The translations under genes and the position numbers were made by a program. 64,000 bases of DNA from Ruminococcus sp. (GTDB taxonomy: Bacteria; Bacillota_A; Clostridia; Oscillospirales; Ruminococcaceae), in assembly GCF_016283395.1 (NCBI RefSeq), contig NZ_JAEEMU010000034.1:124001-188000 (forward strand), given 5' to 3'. The notes below the pieces were generated by a model. It searched no databases and had not been told where the DNA came from. It saw only the letters and a program-made list of their open reading frames with translations. Each line of letters begins with the position of its first letter. Positions within the stretch are counted from its first letter, which is position 1. Below are positions 16,219 to 23,905 of the stretch, piece after piece.

Positions 16219-18135
16219 ATGGAATACAATACAACAAAGGTTCGTTCATTAAAAAGCTATCCCACATATCAGTTCTATGCGAAAGCCGACTCAAAAACTG
16301 TCGGTACAAATGACGTATTCAAGATATGTATTCTTGAAACACTGCGTTGGATACGCATACGACTTCAGAATTTTCCGGATATGCCTAATGAATTGAACGC
16401 GCCCGAACCAGAGCAGTATTGCAGCTTTTCGGAAGATGAACTATCTTCTTTCAGCTATAATAACGGCTTCCAGATAGATGTTATCTATATTGATGCTATA
16501 GGAGCATGGTCATTCCGTATTACTGAGCCTGATATGGGCGCCAATCTCGGTACGCCGCGTGAACGTCCTGCTGTCAACGGAAGGTCTTTTACAACCGAGA
16601 TAGCATTTCTTAAACAGAGCGATTGCATTGAGATCGGTATGCGCACCATATGTTCCGAGCCTTCAGATACTTCTGCGGATTGCGAGGTGTTTCGCCCGAG
16701 AGTTGTAAAAGCTCTTGCCGAAAATGAACATCTGCGTCTGCTTCACAGCGGCTGGATAATTGACGGAAAGCCTCTGGAAATAAAGAGCAAGGCTGAGCTT
16801 GAACGCTTTCTCGATGTACTTGAAGATCAGGACAGAAGCCTGCCGGTTGTACTTATAGCTGACAGTAAAACTGAAATATCACAGCCGAAAACTGTTGCAT
16901 TGCCGCCTGTAACTCCATCATTATCAGCTGATAAATTCAGCTTCTCGGGCTTCACAAAGCCCAAGCAGGAACTCAGTATATCAGGCATTGCAGACAGTTT
17001 GACTAAAAAGAATGCTTTTTCTATTCCTAGTAAGAAAGAAAAGAAAGCCAAAGAGTCTACGCCTTCTTCTGTTATAAAGAAAACTTATATTCAAACAAAG
17101 CTGCCTGTTTTTGATTATTCTAAACTCGCAAGGTCACTGATAGGTTTTGCAATTGTCGTATTCTCATACGAGAAATACTTCAAGTCAATTGAAAACAAGG
17201 CTCACCTCACTATTAATCATGGCGATATCCTGTTAATCACAAAGCAGGAATCTGTAGAAAAAATCGTTTATAAGCAGTATCAGAATGATATGCAAGGCTT
17301 TTTTAATACATTAAAAAAAGATGTCATTTCAATGCAGAAAAGAAGTGCCTACAGCTTCGGCAATGTTATGTTTTATTCTGACGCAAAGCTTAAGGAATAT
17401 AAGACAAAGCGGCATCAGACAAGCTCTCTTGAAGAAAAATGCAGTATATACAAGCTTGAAAATACAGAATTAAAAGCCAAAATCAAAGAGCTTTCACAAC
17501 AGCAGACAGATATGCAGCAAACTGCTGAGAACCTTCGTGTTGCACAGAAAAAGATAGATAGTCTAAGTGCAGAGCTCGATGCTGAAAGAACAGCTTATGA
17601 TAATCTGTTTAAGGAAACTGCTGCCAAAGAAGATGCATATCGTAAAAGTACGGAATTAGTTCAGTTCTACCAGCATATGATCGACATTGCAGCACTGTTT
17701 CCTATAGATAAAAAAGATGTTTTCAGCTGGATAGAAGAGAATTATTCGGAGTTATTATTTGTTGCTCCACGCGCTCAATCTGAGCTTCGCAAATATAATG
17801 GTTTTCTTGACCTCGCCTGCTTATGTGATGGAATCGTTTTCCTTTCTGCATATGCTAAATACAGGCGTCAGGAGCTTTCCGAGGAAGCTCTGAACTTATA
17901 CTCCGAGCACAGAAAATGGGAAATACAAGGCTGCGGAAAGGAAGCGCTGAAGGTTCACCGTGCCGATTACACAGTCACTATCGACGGCGAGCAGTACATC
18001 TTAGATCAGCATATAAAGCGCGGAGTCCGTACAGAGGAGCTTATCCGTATATACTTCTGCTGGGATGATAAGAGCAGAAAAATAATAATCGGCTCTATGC
18101 CAGAACATCTGGCTACCGTAAGGAAAAGTACATAA
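16219..18135 (+). CDS. Large protein of unknown function with central coiled coil
   Basis: 638 residues; ATG 16219 is chosen over GTG 16213 because AGAGGTG precedes it at five bases. The N-terminal about 200 residues look like one alpha/beta domain (WSFRITEPDMG, then DCEVFRPRVVKALAENEHL). A polar linker (about 215-290), a mixed region and a coiled coil at about 400-480 follow. The C-terminal about 60 residues (YTVTIDGEQYILDQHIKRG, then ELIRIYFCWDD, IIIGSMPEHL) look like a compact separate domain, in pattern a little like small RelE-type folds. No signal peptide or membrane segment. It is followed 19 bp later by a Cys-rich protein in the same direction. I do not recognise the family. Confidence 0.85.
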   Translation: MEYNTTKVRSLKSYPTYQFYAKADSKTVGTNDVFKICILETLRWIRIRLQNFPDMPNELNAPEPEQYCSFSEDELSSFSYNNGFQIDVIYIDAIGAWSFRITEPDMGANLGTPRERPAVNGRSFTTEIAFLKQSDCIEIGMRTICSEPSDTSADCEVFRPRVVKALAENEHLRLLHSGWIIDGKPLEIKSKAELERFLDVLEDQDRSLPVVLIADSKTEISQPKTVALPPVTPSLSADKFSFSGFTKPKQELSISGIADSLTKKNAFSIPSKKEKKAKESTPSSVIKKTYIQTKLPVFDYSKLARSLIGFAIVVFSYEKYFKSIENKAHLTINHGDILLITKQESVEKIVYKQYQNDMQGFFNTLKKDVISMQKRSAYSFGNVMFYSDAKLKEYKTKRHQTSSLEEKCSIYKLENTELKAKIKELSQQQTDMQQTAENLRVAQKKIDSLSAELDAERTAYDNLFKETAAKEDAYRKSTELVQFYQHMIDIAALFPIDKKDVFSWIEENYSELLFVAPRAQSELRKYNGFLDLACLCDGIVFLSAYAKYRRQELSEEALNLYSEHRKWEIQGCGKEALKVHRADYTVTIDGEQYILDQHIKRGVRTEELIRIYFCWDDKSRKIIIGSMPEHLATVRKST

Positions 18136-18154
18136 AAAGGGGGAGGAGATATAG

Positions 18155-18547
18155 ATGAAAAGTATTTTTAATAAACCTTCTTTATTCAAGGAATGTAAAA
18201 TGTGTCCTGTTAAAAACCAAAAGCAGAAAAGCAGTACAATAATAAGTCCATGTCAGAAGTGCATCGAACAAGGAAAAGCTGTGCCTCCACCTCAGGTACA
18301 AACTGAAATTAAGTATTATGCGGTGAATAACATGAGCAAAGCACAAATAGGAAGGAATGAACGGCGATGTGTATTATGCCGATACTGGAACGGAGCTATC
18401 GGCAGTACCACAATACAAATACTTGTTGGCGGAAACGTTTTCACATATGAAAATACCGAAAGGCATATTTGTTTCAAAAAAGGCAAAGGAATTGAAACCA
18501 TTGCTATTCATGAGTGCCCATATTTCAGGCAAAGATATGAAGATTAA
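18155..18547 (+). CDS. Cys-rich, probably zinc-binding small protein, unknown function
   Basis: 130 residues, start behind GGGGGAGGAG. Eight cysteines fall as CxxC at 14/17, 33/36 and 72/75 plus single Cys 106 and 121, the last two near His 104 and His 119. This suggests two zinc-ribbon-like sites. The second half (RNERRCVLCRYWNG to HECPYFRQRYED) looks like one small domain. It lies 19 bp after the 638-residue gene and is almost certainly co-transcribed and functionally linked with it. Family not recognised. Confidence 0.8.
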   Translation: MKSIFNKPSLFKECKMCPVKNQKQKSSTIISPCQKCIEQGKAVPPPQVQTEIKYYAVNNMSKAQIGRNERRCVLCRYWNGAIGSTTIQILVGGNVFTYENTERHICFKKGKGIETIAIHECPYFRQRYED

Positions 18548-18900
18548 AAAGAGTTGGAATCTACACTCAGTTTAAGGCTCAATAATTTATTTTATACTAA
18601 TCATAATATCTTTGTTCGAAAAAAAGGCATATATGCATTGAAGAGGTTTCAATTCCTTTAAAACAAGAAATAACTAAAAAGGTTTAACTGGAGTTGATTG
18701 GAATGAATGAGATAGCGAAAGTATCTTGTAAATAAATAGCATTGATGGTTTATTATTTTCTGTATGCATAAACTTTGGGTGGTGCTTCAGGTTATATTGT
18801 TCTTTTTTGAATTGTTTTTTATGATGTGGAGGAAAGCTGTTGGTTAATACATAATTATTTCTCCAACCTATTGACATTACCTGCTTAATGTGATATGATG
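18548..18900. other. AT-rich intergenic stretch without supported gene
   Basis: No frame with a ribosome site or recognisable product was found; the 77-codon minus-strand frame at 18674-18907 has odd composition and no start signal. Confidence 0.4.
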
Positions 18901-18919
18901 TAAGCACAAGGAAAAATAA

Positions 18920-19190
18920 GGCATTGTATTTGAATTCATTATACCTACGGGTGTAGTGTATCCAAATGCAATGTCTTTTTTGTTATGTCAGCAGCTTGAC
19001 AAAACGGCGTCGGGAGACGACTGAATAGAGCGCCGGGAGGCGCGCAGGACGGGGCGAGAGACTGTTCCGTTCAATCTCCGTCTGTAAATCGGTGCTTACA
19101 GAAAGTATGCATTGCGGTTCGGAATCTTCCCGGACTTGCGTACCTGTAAGCCAATGTCTGCACAGCAGACGCCGAGCGGAGTGAATCCAA
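18920..19190. ncRNA. GC-rich, hairpin-dense segment: candidate structured RNA
   Basis: In otherwise AT-rich DNA this block holds several perfect hairpins in a row. GCATTG / CAATGC (about 18922-18976) encloses a smaller fold. CGTC-GGGA-GACG and GCGCC-GGGA-GGCGC (about 19008-19037) share the same four-base loop. CTGTAA / TTACAG lies near 19080-19100, and GTCTGC-ACA-GCAGAC near 19157-19171. The base composition differs sharply from both neighbours and no credible ORF covers it. The strand is unknown. It could be a regulatory or catalytic RNA or a mobile-element end. Confidence 0.5.
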
Positions 19191-19263
19191 AACAAAGTCT
19201 CAATTATTTCAGAATCAGTAAACCCAAGAAATGACAGTGTTTTCTGTCAGAAATGGAGAAAAA

Positions 19264-19782
19264 ATGAAAAATTTTGTAAGCTATTTTGAAATCGGCGGAA
19301 CATCAGGTATGATGGCATTCTCTGACAAAGGTGTGGAAATAAGATCTTTGGATCCCAATAAAGGAATAAGTAATATTGACGCATTTACTATTCTTTGCTG
19401 CTCAAAGAGAGTAAGACAGATTCTCAAGGATTACCAGCCTGACAAATCTGTTCAATATTCAATTGTTGAGCGTATTTCAGGTGATAAAAGCGTTACTTCT
19501 TTCGTAAAAAAACAGAAGGTCAATAAAAACATATGTGATTTTCACGTATATGATATTTCCGAATGTGATAAATATGAAATAGGCTGGTTTTATCATATTA
19601 GTCACGCAAGATATTTCTTTACAATTGACGCTTTATTCATAGCAAAAAAATGTGGGAATTCTTATTGGGCAGGACTTGCGGAATTCAACAGAAAAAGTCT
19701 TCTTAGATATATTCAGACATACGCGGGTTTCAGATATGTTCGTCATCGTGATATACTTGATTGCTGTATTGAGTTCATATAA
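19264..19782 (+). CDS. Unknown 172-residue protein
   Basis: ATG 19264 (MKNFVSYFEIGGTSGMMAFS) is preferred because GGAG lies a few bases upstream; the longer frame from 19231 lacks a site. It is an alpha/beta-looking soluble protein with no signal peptide, including YEIGWFYHISHARYFFTIDA and FNRKSLLRYIQTYAGFRYVRHRD. No catalytic motif is recognised. The end overlaps in another frame with a short pentapeptide-like coding segment (19736-19933), so either two overlapping genes or one frameshifted gene may exist here. Confidence 0.65.
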   Translation: MKNFVSYFEIGGTSGMMAFSDKGVEIRSLDPNKGISNIDAFTILCCSKRVRQILKDYQPDKSVQYSIVERISGDKSVTSFVKKQKVNKNICDFHVYDISECDKYEIGWFYHISHARYFFTIDALFIAKKCGNSYWAGLAEFNRKSLLRYIQTYAGFRYVRHRDILDCCIEFI

Positions 19783-19933
19783 AAGCATAACAAGCACATA
19801 TGCCGAACACACTGACTGGATAAACTGCGAGTTCATCAACTGCACTTTCGTAAACAGTCAGATCTGTTGTGAGGGTTTTGAGTATCAGCACTGCAAGTTT
19901 GAAAATAATAAGACTATGAATATCAGAGTTTGA
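19736..19933 (+). CDS. Short pentapeptide-like protein or frameshifted tail
   Basis: A 65-codon frame beginning MFVIVIYLIAVLSSYKSI (one hydrophobic segment) and continuing with pentapeptide-repeat-like units CEFIN CTFVN, then CEGFEYQHCKFEN. It overlaps the last 47 bases of the preceding gene in a different frame and has only a weak ribosome site. It could be a membrane-anchored mini protein, translated by coupling, or the C-terminus of the preceding protein after a frameshift. Confidence 0.45.
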   Translation: MFVIVIYLIAVLSSYKSITSTYAEHTDWINCEFINCTFVNSQICCEGFEYQHCKFENNKTMNIRV

Positions 19934-19939
19934 AAAACA

Positions 19940-19964
19940 GAGGGCTCAGTAACTCTGAGCCCTC
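19940..19964. terminator. 10-bp perfect stem-loop between convergent genes
   Basis: GAGGGCTCAG / CTGAGCCCTC with a 5-base loop lies between the ends of the plus-strand pentapeptide frame and the minus-strand membrane protein, whose stop codon is inside the stem. Probably bidirectional. Confidence 0.7.
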
Positions 19965-20353
19965 CAAAGCGTATTCACATACCGCACCACACACACTGCT
20001 TCATAACATTCAGGCTTCCTTCGATATATGAATTTTCCAAGTTTTTCTGAAAAGAAAGATATCTCTTCTTTACCATCGTCATCGTCGCCGTACATTTGCT
20101 GATGAACATACGATAATATCTTTTCACATCTTGATATCACTTCATTTTCAGGTGAGCCCGATTTTTGTGCTGCATCTCCATCCGGCTTTTTCTGCTTTTT
20201 AAGAAATATCAGCAATCCTGAAATCATCAATGCACCCGACAACTCAGATAATGCATCTAAATGCAGCATTATATTATGCGTAAAGCAGATAACAAGACAT
20301 ATCGCCCCTGCCACAAAAAGCCCTGCTGACAGATATTTATATTTGTTTTCCAT
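19946..20353 (-). CDS. Small membrane protein, unknown function
   Basis: 135 residues. Two membrane segments at about 7-27 (LSAGLFVAGAICLVICFTH) and 34-52 (LSELSGALMISGLLIFL) are followed by a basic turn (KKQKKPDG) and an about 80-residue soluble tail (SRCEKILSYVHQQMYGDDDD to VRYVNTLWRAQSY), probably cytoplasmic. The start at 20353 has a weak AGGAGATG-like site. Not recognised as any family. The next item upstream on this strand is the HhH pseudogene. Confidence 0.7.
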   Translation of the reverse strand: MENKYKYLSAGLFVAGAICLVICFTHNIMLHLDALSELSGALMISGLLIFLKKQKKPDGDAAQKSGSPENEVISRCEKILSYVHQQMYGDDDDGKEEISFFSEKLGKFIYRRKPECYEAVCVVRYVNTLWRAQSY

Positions 20354-20381
20354 CTCCTGTACTATCTTTTCTTTTTATGTT

Positions 20382-20601
20382 GGGAATTTTTCTATAACTT
20401 TGTCATTATCTCTTCAAGGCTCATGCCATCGATACCTTTGATCTTACTAAGCTCTGTCTCGAGAGTTAGAAGATCAAATGTTTAGCCCTGTTCTTTGAGC
20501 AGTTCATCACCATACCGAAGAATGAACTTTGTAAGTTCCTCGCGGTTCATTTTCTTGATTTTTCGGTAAGTGTCTCTGTCGATGATTTCTTTCTGTCCCA
20601 T
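20382..20601 (-). pseudogene. Decayed paralogue of the small HhH protein
   Basis: From ATG 20601, with GGAG upstream, the frame reads MGQKEIIDRDTYRKIKKMN, near-identical to the intact gene at 4160-4390. It continues to LKEQG and then meets TAA where the intact copy has AAA (Lys). After the stop, the frame continues TFDLLTLETELSKIKGID and later carries a two-base insertion (ATGACA-AA-GTTATAGAAAA) that shifts the last residues. Two independent lesions show it is inactive, though a truncated 45-residue product could still be made. Confidence 0.85.
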
Positions 20602-20759
20602 ATATAGCTCCTTTTCGTTTCTTGTAACCTATTATAGCATATCTGTGATATGTAGTAAATAGTAAAACCGGCAGCTTCTCCATAGCAAAAGAAATTCGAT
20701 ATTGTAATAAAAAGAGACTGCCTGTGCTGAACCGGACGAGCTTTTTGCTTAACCGTTAA

Positions 20760-22103
20760 TTACTCAGGATCCAGCTCTAATGGCCATAAGTCAACCAGCT
20801 TTTTCTCTAAATCGACTATTTCGACAGAAGCGCGATCATACCAGTAGAACGCTTGTCGTATATCAAGCTCAACACCGTCACCATATTCGTACATATCGCC
20901 AAGATTAGCCATAGCTCTGAAATCGTAATTGTCAGCAGCTTTTTTATACCATTTGGCAGCTTCAGCGCGATCCTGCTCAACGCCGTCACCATAATAGTAC
21001 ATCTCTCCGAGATCATATTGCGCATCGACATTGCCTCTTGTAGCAGCTTTAAAGAACCATTTTCGCGCCATGTCAACATTCTTTTCTACAGCTATACCGC
21101 TGTGGTACATACAGCCCAAAAGAAGCTGGCATGAGTCATCATTATGCCCTGCTCCTTTTAGTGCCCATTTAAGCATTTCTTCACAGTCACATTGAGCATT
21201 ATCGCCGTTGGTTATATCGAACCAGATTTGCCAGCAAAGTGTAGATATTGCAGCAACATCATCCTGCTCAGCTGCCTGGCTATAATAGTCATATGCTTTT
21301 TGTTTATCTTCTGTAAAACCGTATCCCGAGCCGTATTCATACATACAGCCTAATTTATATAACGCATGGACATATCCTTTATCGGCAGCATCTTTATATA
21401 GCTCATATGCTTTATACACGTCCTGTTCCAGACCGTTATCATAATCGGAATACATATACATATCCGCAAGCTCACATTGCTTTTTAAGATCACCTTTTTC
21501 TGCTTCTATTCGATAGTCTTCAGAAGCTGATATATACCACTTCTCCGATTTATTGAAGTCCTGATCAACGCCGTATCCGTATTTATACATTTCACCGAGC
21601 TTATATTTAGCATCAGCATAGCCTTTTTCAGCAGCTGAATAATACAAATCAAATGCCTTTTTATAATCTGACTTAACACCTGCTCCGACATAGTACATTC
21701 CTGCAAGCTCATATAGACTTTTTGCGTCGCCACTATCTGCCGCGTTGCTATATCCCTCAAATGCCTTCTTGAACCACTCATTGGCAACAGCGATATCTTC
21801 AGCTACTACGATACCGTTTTCATATAAGTAGCCAAGCTGATACTGAGCGTCGGGGCAGCCATTTTCGGCAGACTTATTATACCACTCCACAGCCTTAGCT
21901 TCATCAATAGGCGTTCCCTGCCCATAATAATACATTTCACCAAGCAAGTACTGCGCTTCGGGATTATCATTATCTGCTTCATTTTTTATCACAGGGAAAG
22001 CTTCATCATACTTATCCAAGTTATAAAAATCTTTTGCTTTCTGATATGATATCATATCAGCTGTGTTAAGGGAAGTTTTACTGTTTCTGATGTCATTTTT
22101 CAT
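20760..22103 (-). CDS. Sel1-like repeat protein
   Basis: 447 residues with about ten 36-residue Sel1 (TPR-like) repeats. Their consensus is A.YKLGEMYYYGQGV..D..KA..WY.KAAE.G, for example AQYLLGEMYYYGQGTPIDEA and AQYDLGEMYYYGDGVEQDRA. Such alpha-solenoids act as protein-protein scaffolds, often in signalling or secretion regulation. No signal peptide is visible, so it is likely cytoplasmic. ATG 22103 is preceded by AAAAGGAG. It stands alone, with remnant DNA upstream and no evident operon partner. Confidence 0.9.
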   Translation of the reverse strand: MKNDIRNSKTSLNTADMISYQKAKDFYNLDKYDEAFPVIKNEADNDNPEAQYLLGEMYYYGQGTPIDEAKAVEWYNKSAENGCPDAQYQLGYLYENGIVVAEDIAVANEWFKKAFEGYSNAADSGDAKSLYELAGMYYVGAGVKSDYKKAFDLYYSAAEKGYADAKYKLGEMYKYGYGVDQDFNKSEKWYISASEDYRIEAEKGDLKKQCELADMYMYSDYDNGLEQDVYKAYELYKDAADKGYVHALYKLGCMYEYGSGYGFTEDKQKAYDYYSQAAEQDDVAAISTLCWQIWFDITNGDNAQCDCEEMLKWALKGAGHNDDSCQLLLGCMYHSGIAVEKNVDMARKWFFKAATRGNVDAQYDLGEMYYYGDGVEQDRAEAAKWYKKAADNYDFRAMANLGDMYEYGDGVELDIRQAFYWYDRASVEIVDLEKKLVDLWPLELDPE

Positions 22104-22503
22104 AAGAACTCCTTTTCCCCTTCACCGATGAAGGTGTCAACATTCGGGAAGTAATATCCCTTTTGTGTGTACAGCAGCACTTAGTTAAAGCTGATATTGA
22201 AGAAAAATGGTTCAGATATAAGAAAAAGCGGCTGACTGAGCCGAATGGACATAGTACGCCCCTAAAAAACGTACTATATTCATTCAAACTCAAACAGCCA
22301 CTCCCTTCGATTTAAGTTAATATTATTCTATCATATTCCTGTGGAAAAGTCAAGATTATAGGTTAACATATCATATTTAACGCAAATTGTCAGTTGACCA
22401 GCAGCTGTCCTCCCTGAAGGAAGGATACAATCTTTTAAGATTTCAACTGTTGTTTTTTTCTATTAAATGCCTTGATTAGTTTTCAATATGGTTTAAAGTG
22501 TAA
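22104..22503. other. Intergenic DNA without supported gene
   Basis: Contains a small stem (CGGCT / AGCCG at about 22230-22245) and AT-rich sequence; no coding signal found on either strand. Confidence 0.4.
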
Positions 22504-22671
22504 TTATACGCCGCTGTATACGGCCTTATTGTTGAAGTAGAACCAACATCTTTGTCCGGTTACCTGTTCAACGTACTTACAGTAATCATACATTTCGTCA
22601 TATGGTTTCAGAAGGAAATGTGACTTCGCGCCAATAATTTCTACCGTCGGCTCAGAGAATATGAGAACGGA
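22504..22671 (-). pseudogene. Start-less gene remnant
   Basis: A 55-codon open frame without a start reads SEPTVEIIGAKSHFLLKP, then EQVTGQRCWFYFNNKAVYSGV and stop. The composition is clearly protein-like, but an in-frame TAG lies just before it. Parent family unknown. Confidence 0.5.
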
Positions 22672-22834
22672 CTAAAATAACAATTTATGAGTAAGCCGAT
22701 ATAAATCAACTGTATCGGCTACATTATTATTTCAGATAAGTATCCGTTTTTTTGAGCAATAATTCAAAAGCGGAAATTCAATTTGTGTGAAACAGATTTT
22801 TGGTATTTCTCTGAACTAAGGGCTATTGACATAT

Positions 22835-22968
22835 CTACTCCAGAAACTGTGTGCTGTCATAGTGGATAGTTATCAACTCTGCATCTCCATGTTTTGTTCC
22901 TTTGAAGATACCAGGATGTACGAGGCAGTCAATGCTCGTCTCTATCAAATCTTTTTTGGCTTTTGAAT
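22835..22968 (-). pseudogene. Second gene remnant
   Basis: About 44 codons without a start, reading KAKKDLIETSIDCLVHPGIF and KHGDAELITIHYDSTQFLE before a stop. Protein-like, family unknown. It abuts the first Fur/Zur box of the zinc locus, so it may be debris from a gene replaced there. Confidence 0.5.
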
Positions 22969-22969
22969 T

Positions 22970-22984
22970 TGATAATCATTCTCA
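22970..22984 (+). promoter_or_regulatory. Fur/Zur-type operator 1
   Basis: TGATAATCATTCTCA is a dyad close to the Fur-family 7-1-7 box (TGATAAT-N-ATTATCA). It lies about 35 bp upstream of the -35 box of the regulator gene. Confidence 0.7.
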
Positions 22985-23019
22985 ATTGTGAAAAATGTGT
23001 GAAAAATCTTGTGAAAGTA

Positions 23020-23047
23020 TTGACATTCAAATTAGTTATGATATAAT
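23020..23047 (+). promoter_or_regulatory. Promoter of the zinc locus
   Basis: TTGACA 23020-23025, a 16-base spacer and TATAAT 23042-23047, with Fur-family boxes on both sides. Confidence 0.75.
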
Positions 23048-23061
23048 AATCAATGTTAATA

Positions 23062-23082
23062 TGAAAATGATAATCATATTCA
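23062..23082 (+). promoter_or_regulatory. Fur/Zur-type operator 2
   Basis: TGAAAATGATAATCATATTCA is an extended dyad matching the 19-bp Fur box. It lies 20 bp upstream of the regulator start and just downstream of the -10 box, an ideal place for autorepression. Confidence 0.8.
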
Positions 23083-23102
23083 AATTATGAAGAGGTGAAA
23101 AT

Positions 23103-23495
23103 GTGGGTTTTTACAATACTCGCCAGAAAGAAAGAATATTATCATTTCTTGGCTTACACGTAAATGAGGAACTAACTGTACATGAGATCGTAGAAGGGAT
23201 AAGCAAGGGCTCACCGAATGAGGAGCAGGTAGCTGAAAGTACAGTTTACCGTATAATGAATAATCTTACCAAACTCGGATTAACAAGTAAAAAAACCGAC
23301 AGTAACCGTGAATTCCGATACAGATTATGCAATAGTGAAAATTCGATAATAAGTTTTCATTGTAAAGTATGCGGCAAGATATATAATATAGACGAGAAAG
23401 TATGCAACTCTATAATAAAGGAGCTTCATGAAAACTGTCCTGTTATGACAGATGAAGAACTCATGCTGACAGGAGTATGCGATAACTGCAAATAG
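23103..23495 (+). CDS. zur: Fur-family regulator, probably Zur
   Basis: 130 residues from GTG 23103, with GAGGTG at the right distance; the ATG at 23101 is out of frame. The winged-helix DNA-binding half (residues 1-80, RQKERILSFLGLHVNEELTV to ESTVYRIMNNLTKLGL) is followed by the dimerisation half. That half has CKVCGK (CxxC) and a final CDNC (CxxC), the structural zinc site of Fur, Zur and PerR. The adjacent ZnuA and COG0523 genes point to zinc as the signal. Two Fur-type boxes flank its own promoter, so it very likely represses this whole locus when zinc is sufficient. Confidence 0.88.
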   Translation: MGFYNTRQKERILSFLGLHVNEELTVHEIVEGISKGSPNEEQVAESTVYRIMNNLTKLGLTSKKTDSNREFRYRLCNSENSIISFHCKVCGKIYNIDEKVCNSIIKELHENCPVMTDEELMLTGVCDNCK

Positions 23496-23539
23496 TATGA
23501 TAATTATGGATAATCAATATGTTTTTTGGAGAGATAGCT

Positions 23540-23842
23540 TTGAAAAAGGTCATAAACCGAATTATTTTATTTTTGATAATGGTGGCTGTTGTGCTGATGC
23601 TGATCATTTCTTCATTGCTGATAGCAAAGCATATACATCATCATTGTACAGGTAAGAACTGTCCTGTATGCAGTGTGCTGACGCAGTGTTTCAATAATGT
23701 GCGGCTCCTTGGAACTGCCTGTGATACACCTGTATTATCATTCGCATTTGTCATAGTCTTTGCGGTAGTTTTGGTATTTGCCGCAAATACTATGTCAAAT
23801 ATAACAACTCTAATTTCTCTGAAGGTTGAACTTCTGAATTGA
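23540..23842 (+). CDS. Small two-TM protein with His/Cys cluster, zinc locus
   Basis: About 100 residues from TTG 23540, with GGAGAG six bases upstream; an ATG at 23519 lacks a site. There are two membrane segments (RIILFLIMVAVVLMLIISSL and FAFVIVFAVVLVFA). Between them, KHIHHHCTGKNCPVCSVLTQC puts His and Cys residues on one face of the membrane, a plausible zinc-binding patch. It is encoded between the Fur-family regulator and znuA and probably shares their transcript. Role unknown; possibly a metal sensor or an accessory part of the importer. Confidence 0.7.
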   Translation: MKKVINRIILFLIMVAVVLMLIISSLLIAKHIHHHCTGKNCPVCSVLTQCFNNVRLLGTACDTPVLSFAFVIVFAVVLVFAANTMSNITTLISLKVELLN

Positions 23843-23905
23843 ATGATAATCTATCGTTACAGGACACAAATAACATATATCATTCAATTTGGAGGTTCAT
23901 ATCCC

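Noticed and set aside
18983..19195. 70-codon minus ORF in the GC-rich segment
   Set aside because: Arg/Cys-rich chance frame across hairpins; composition follows the RNA-like structure rather than codon use.
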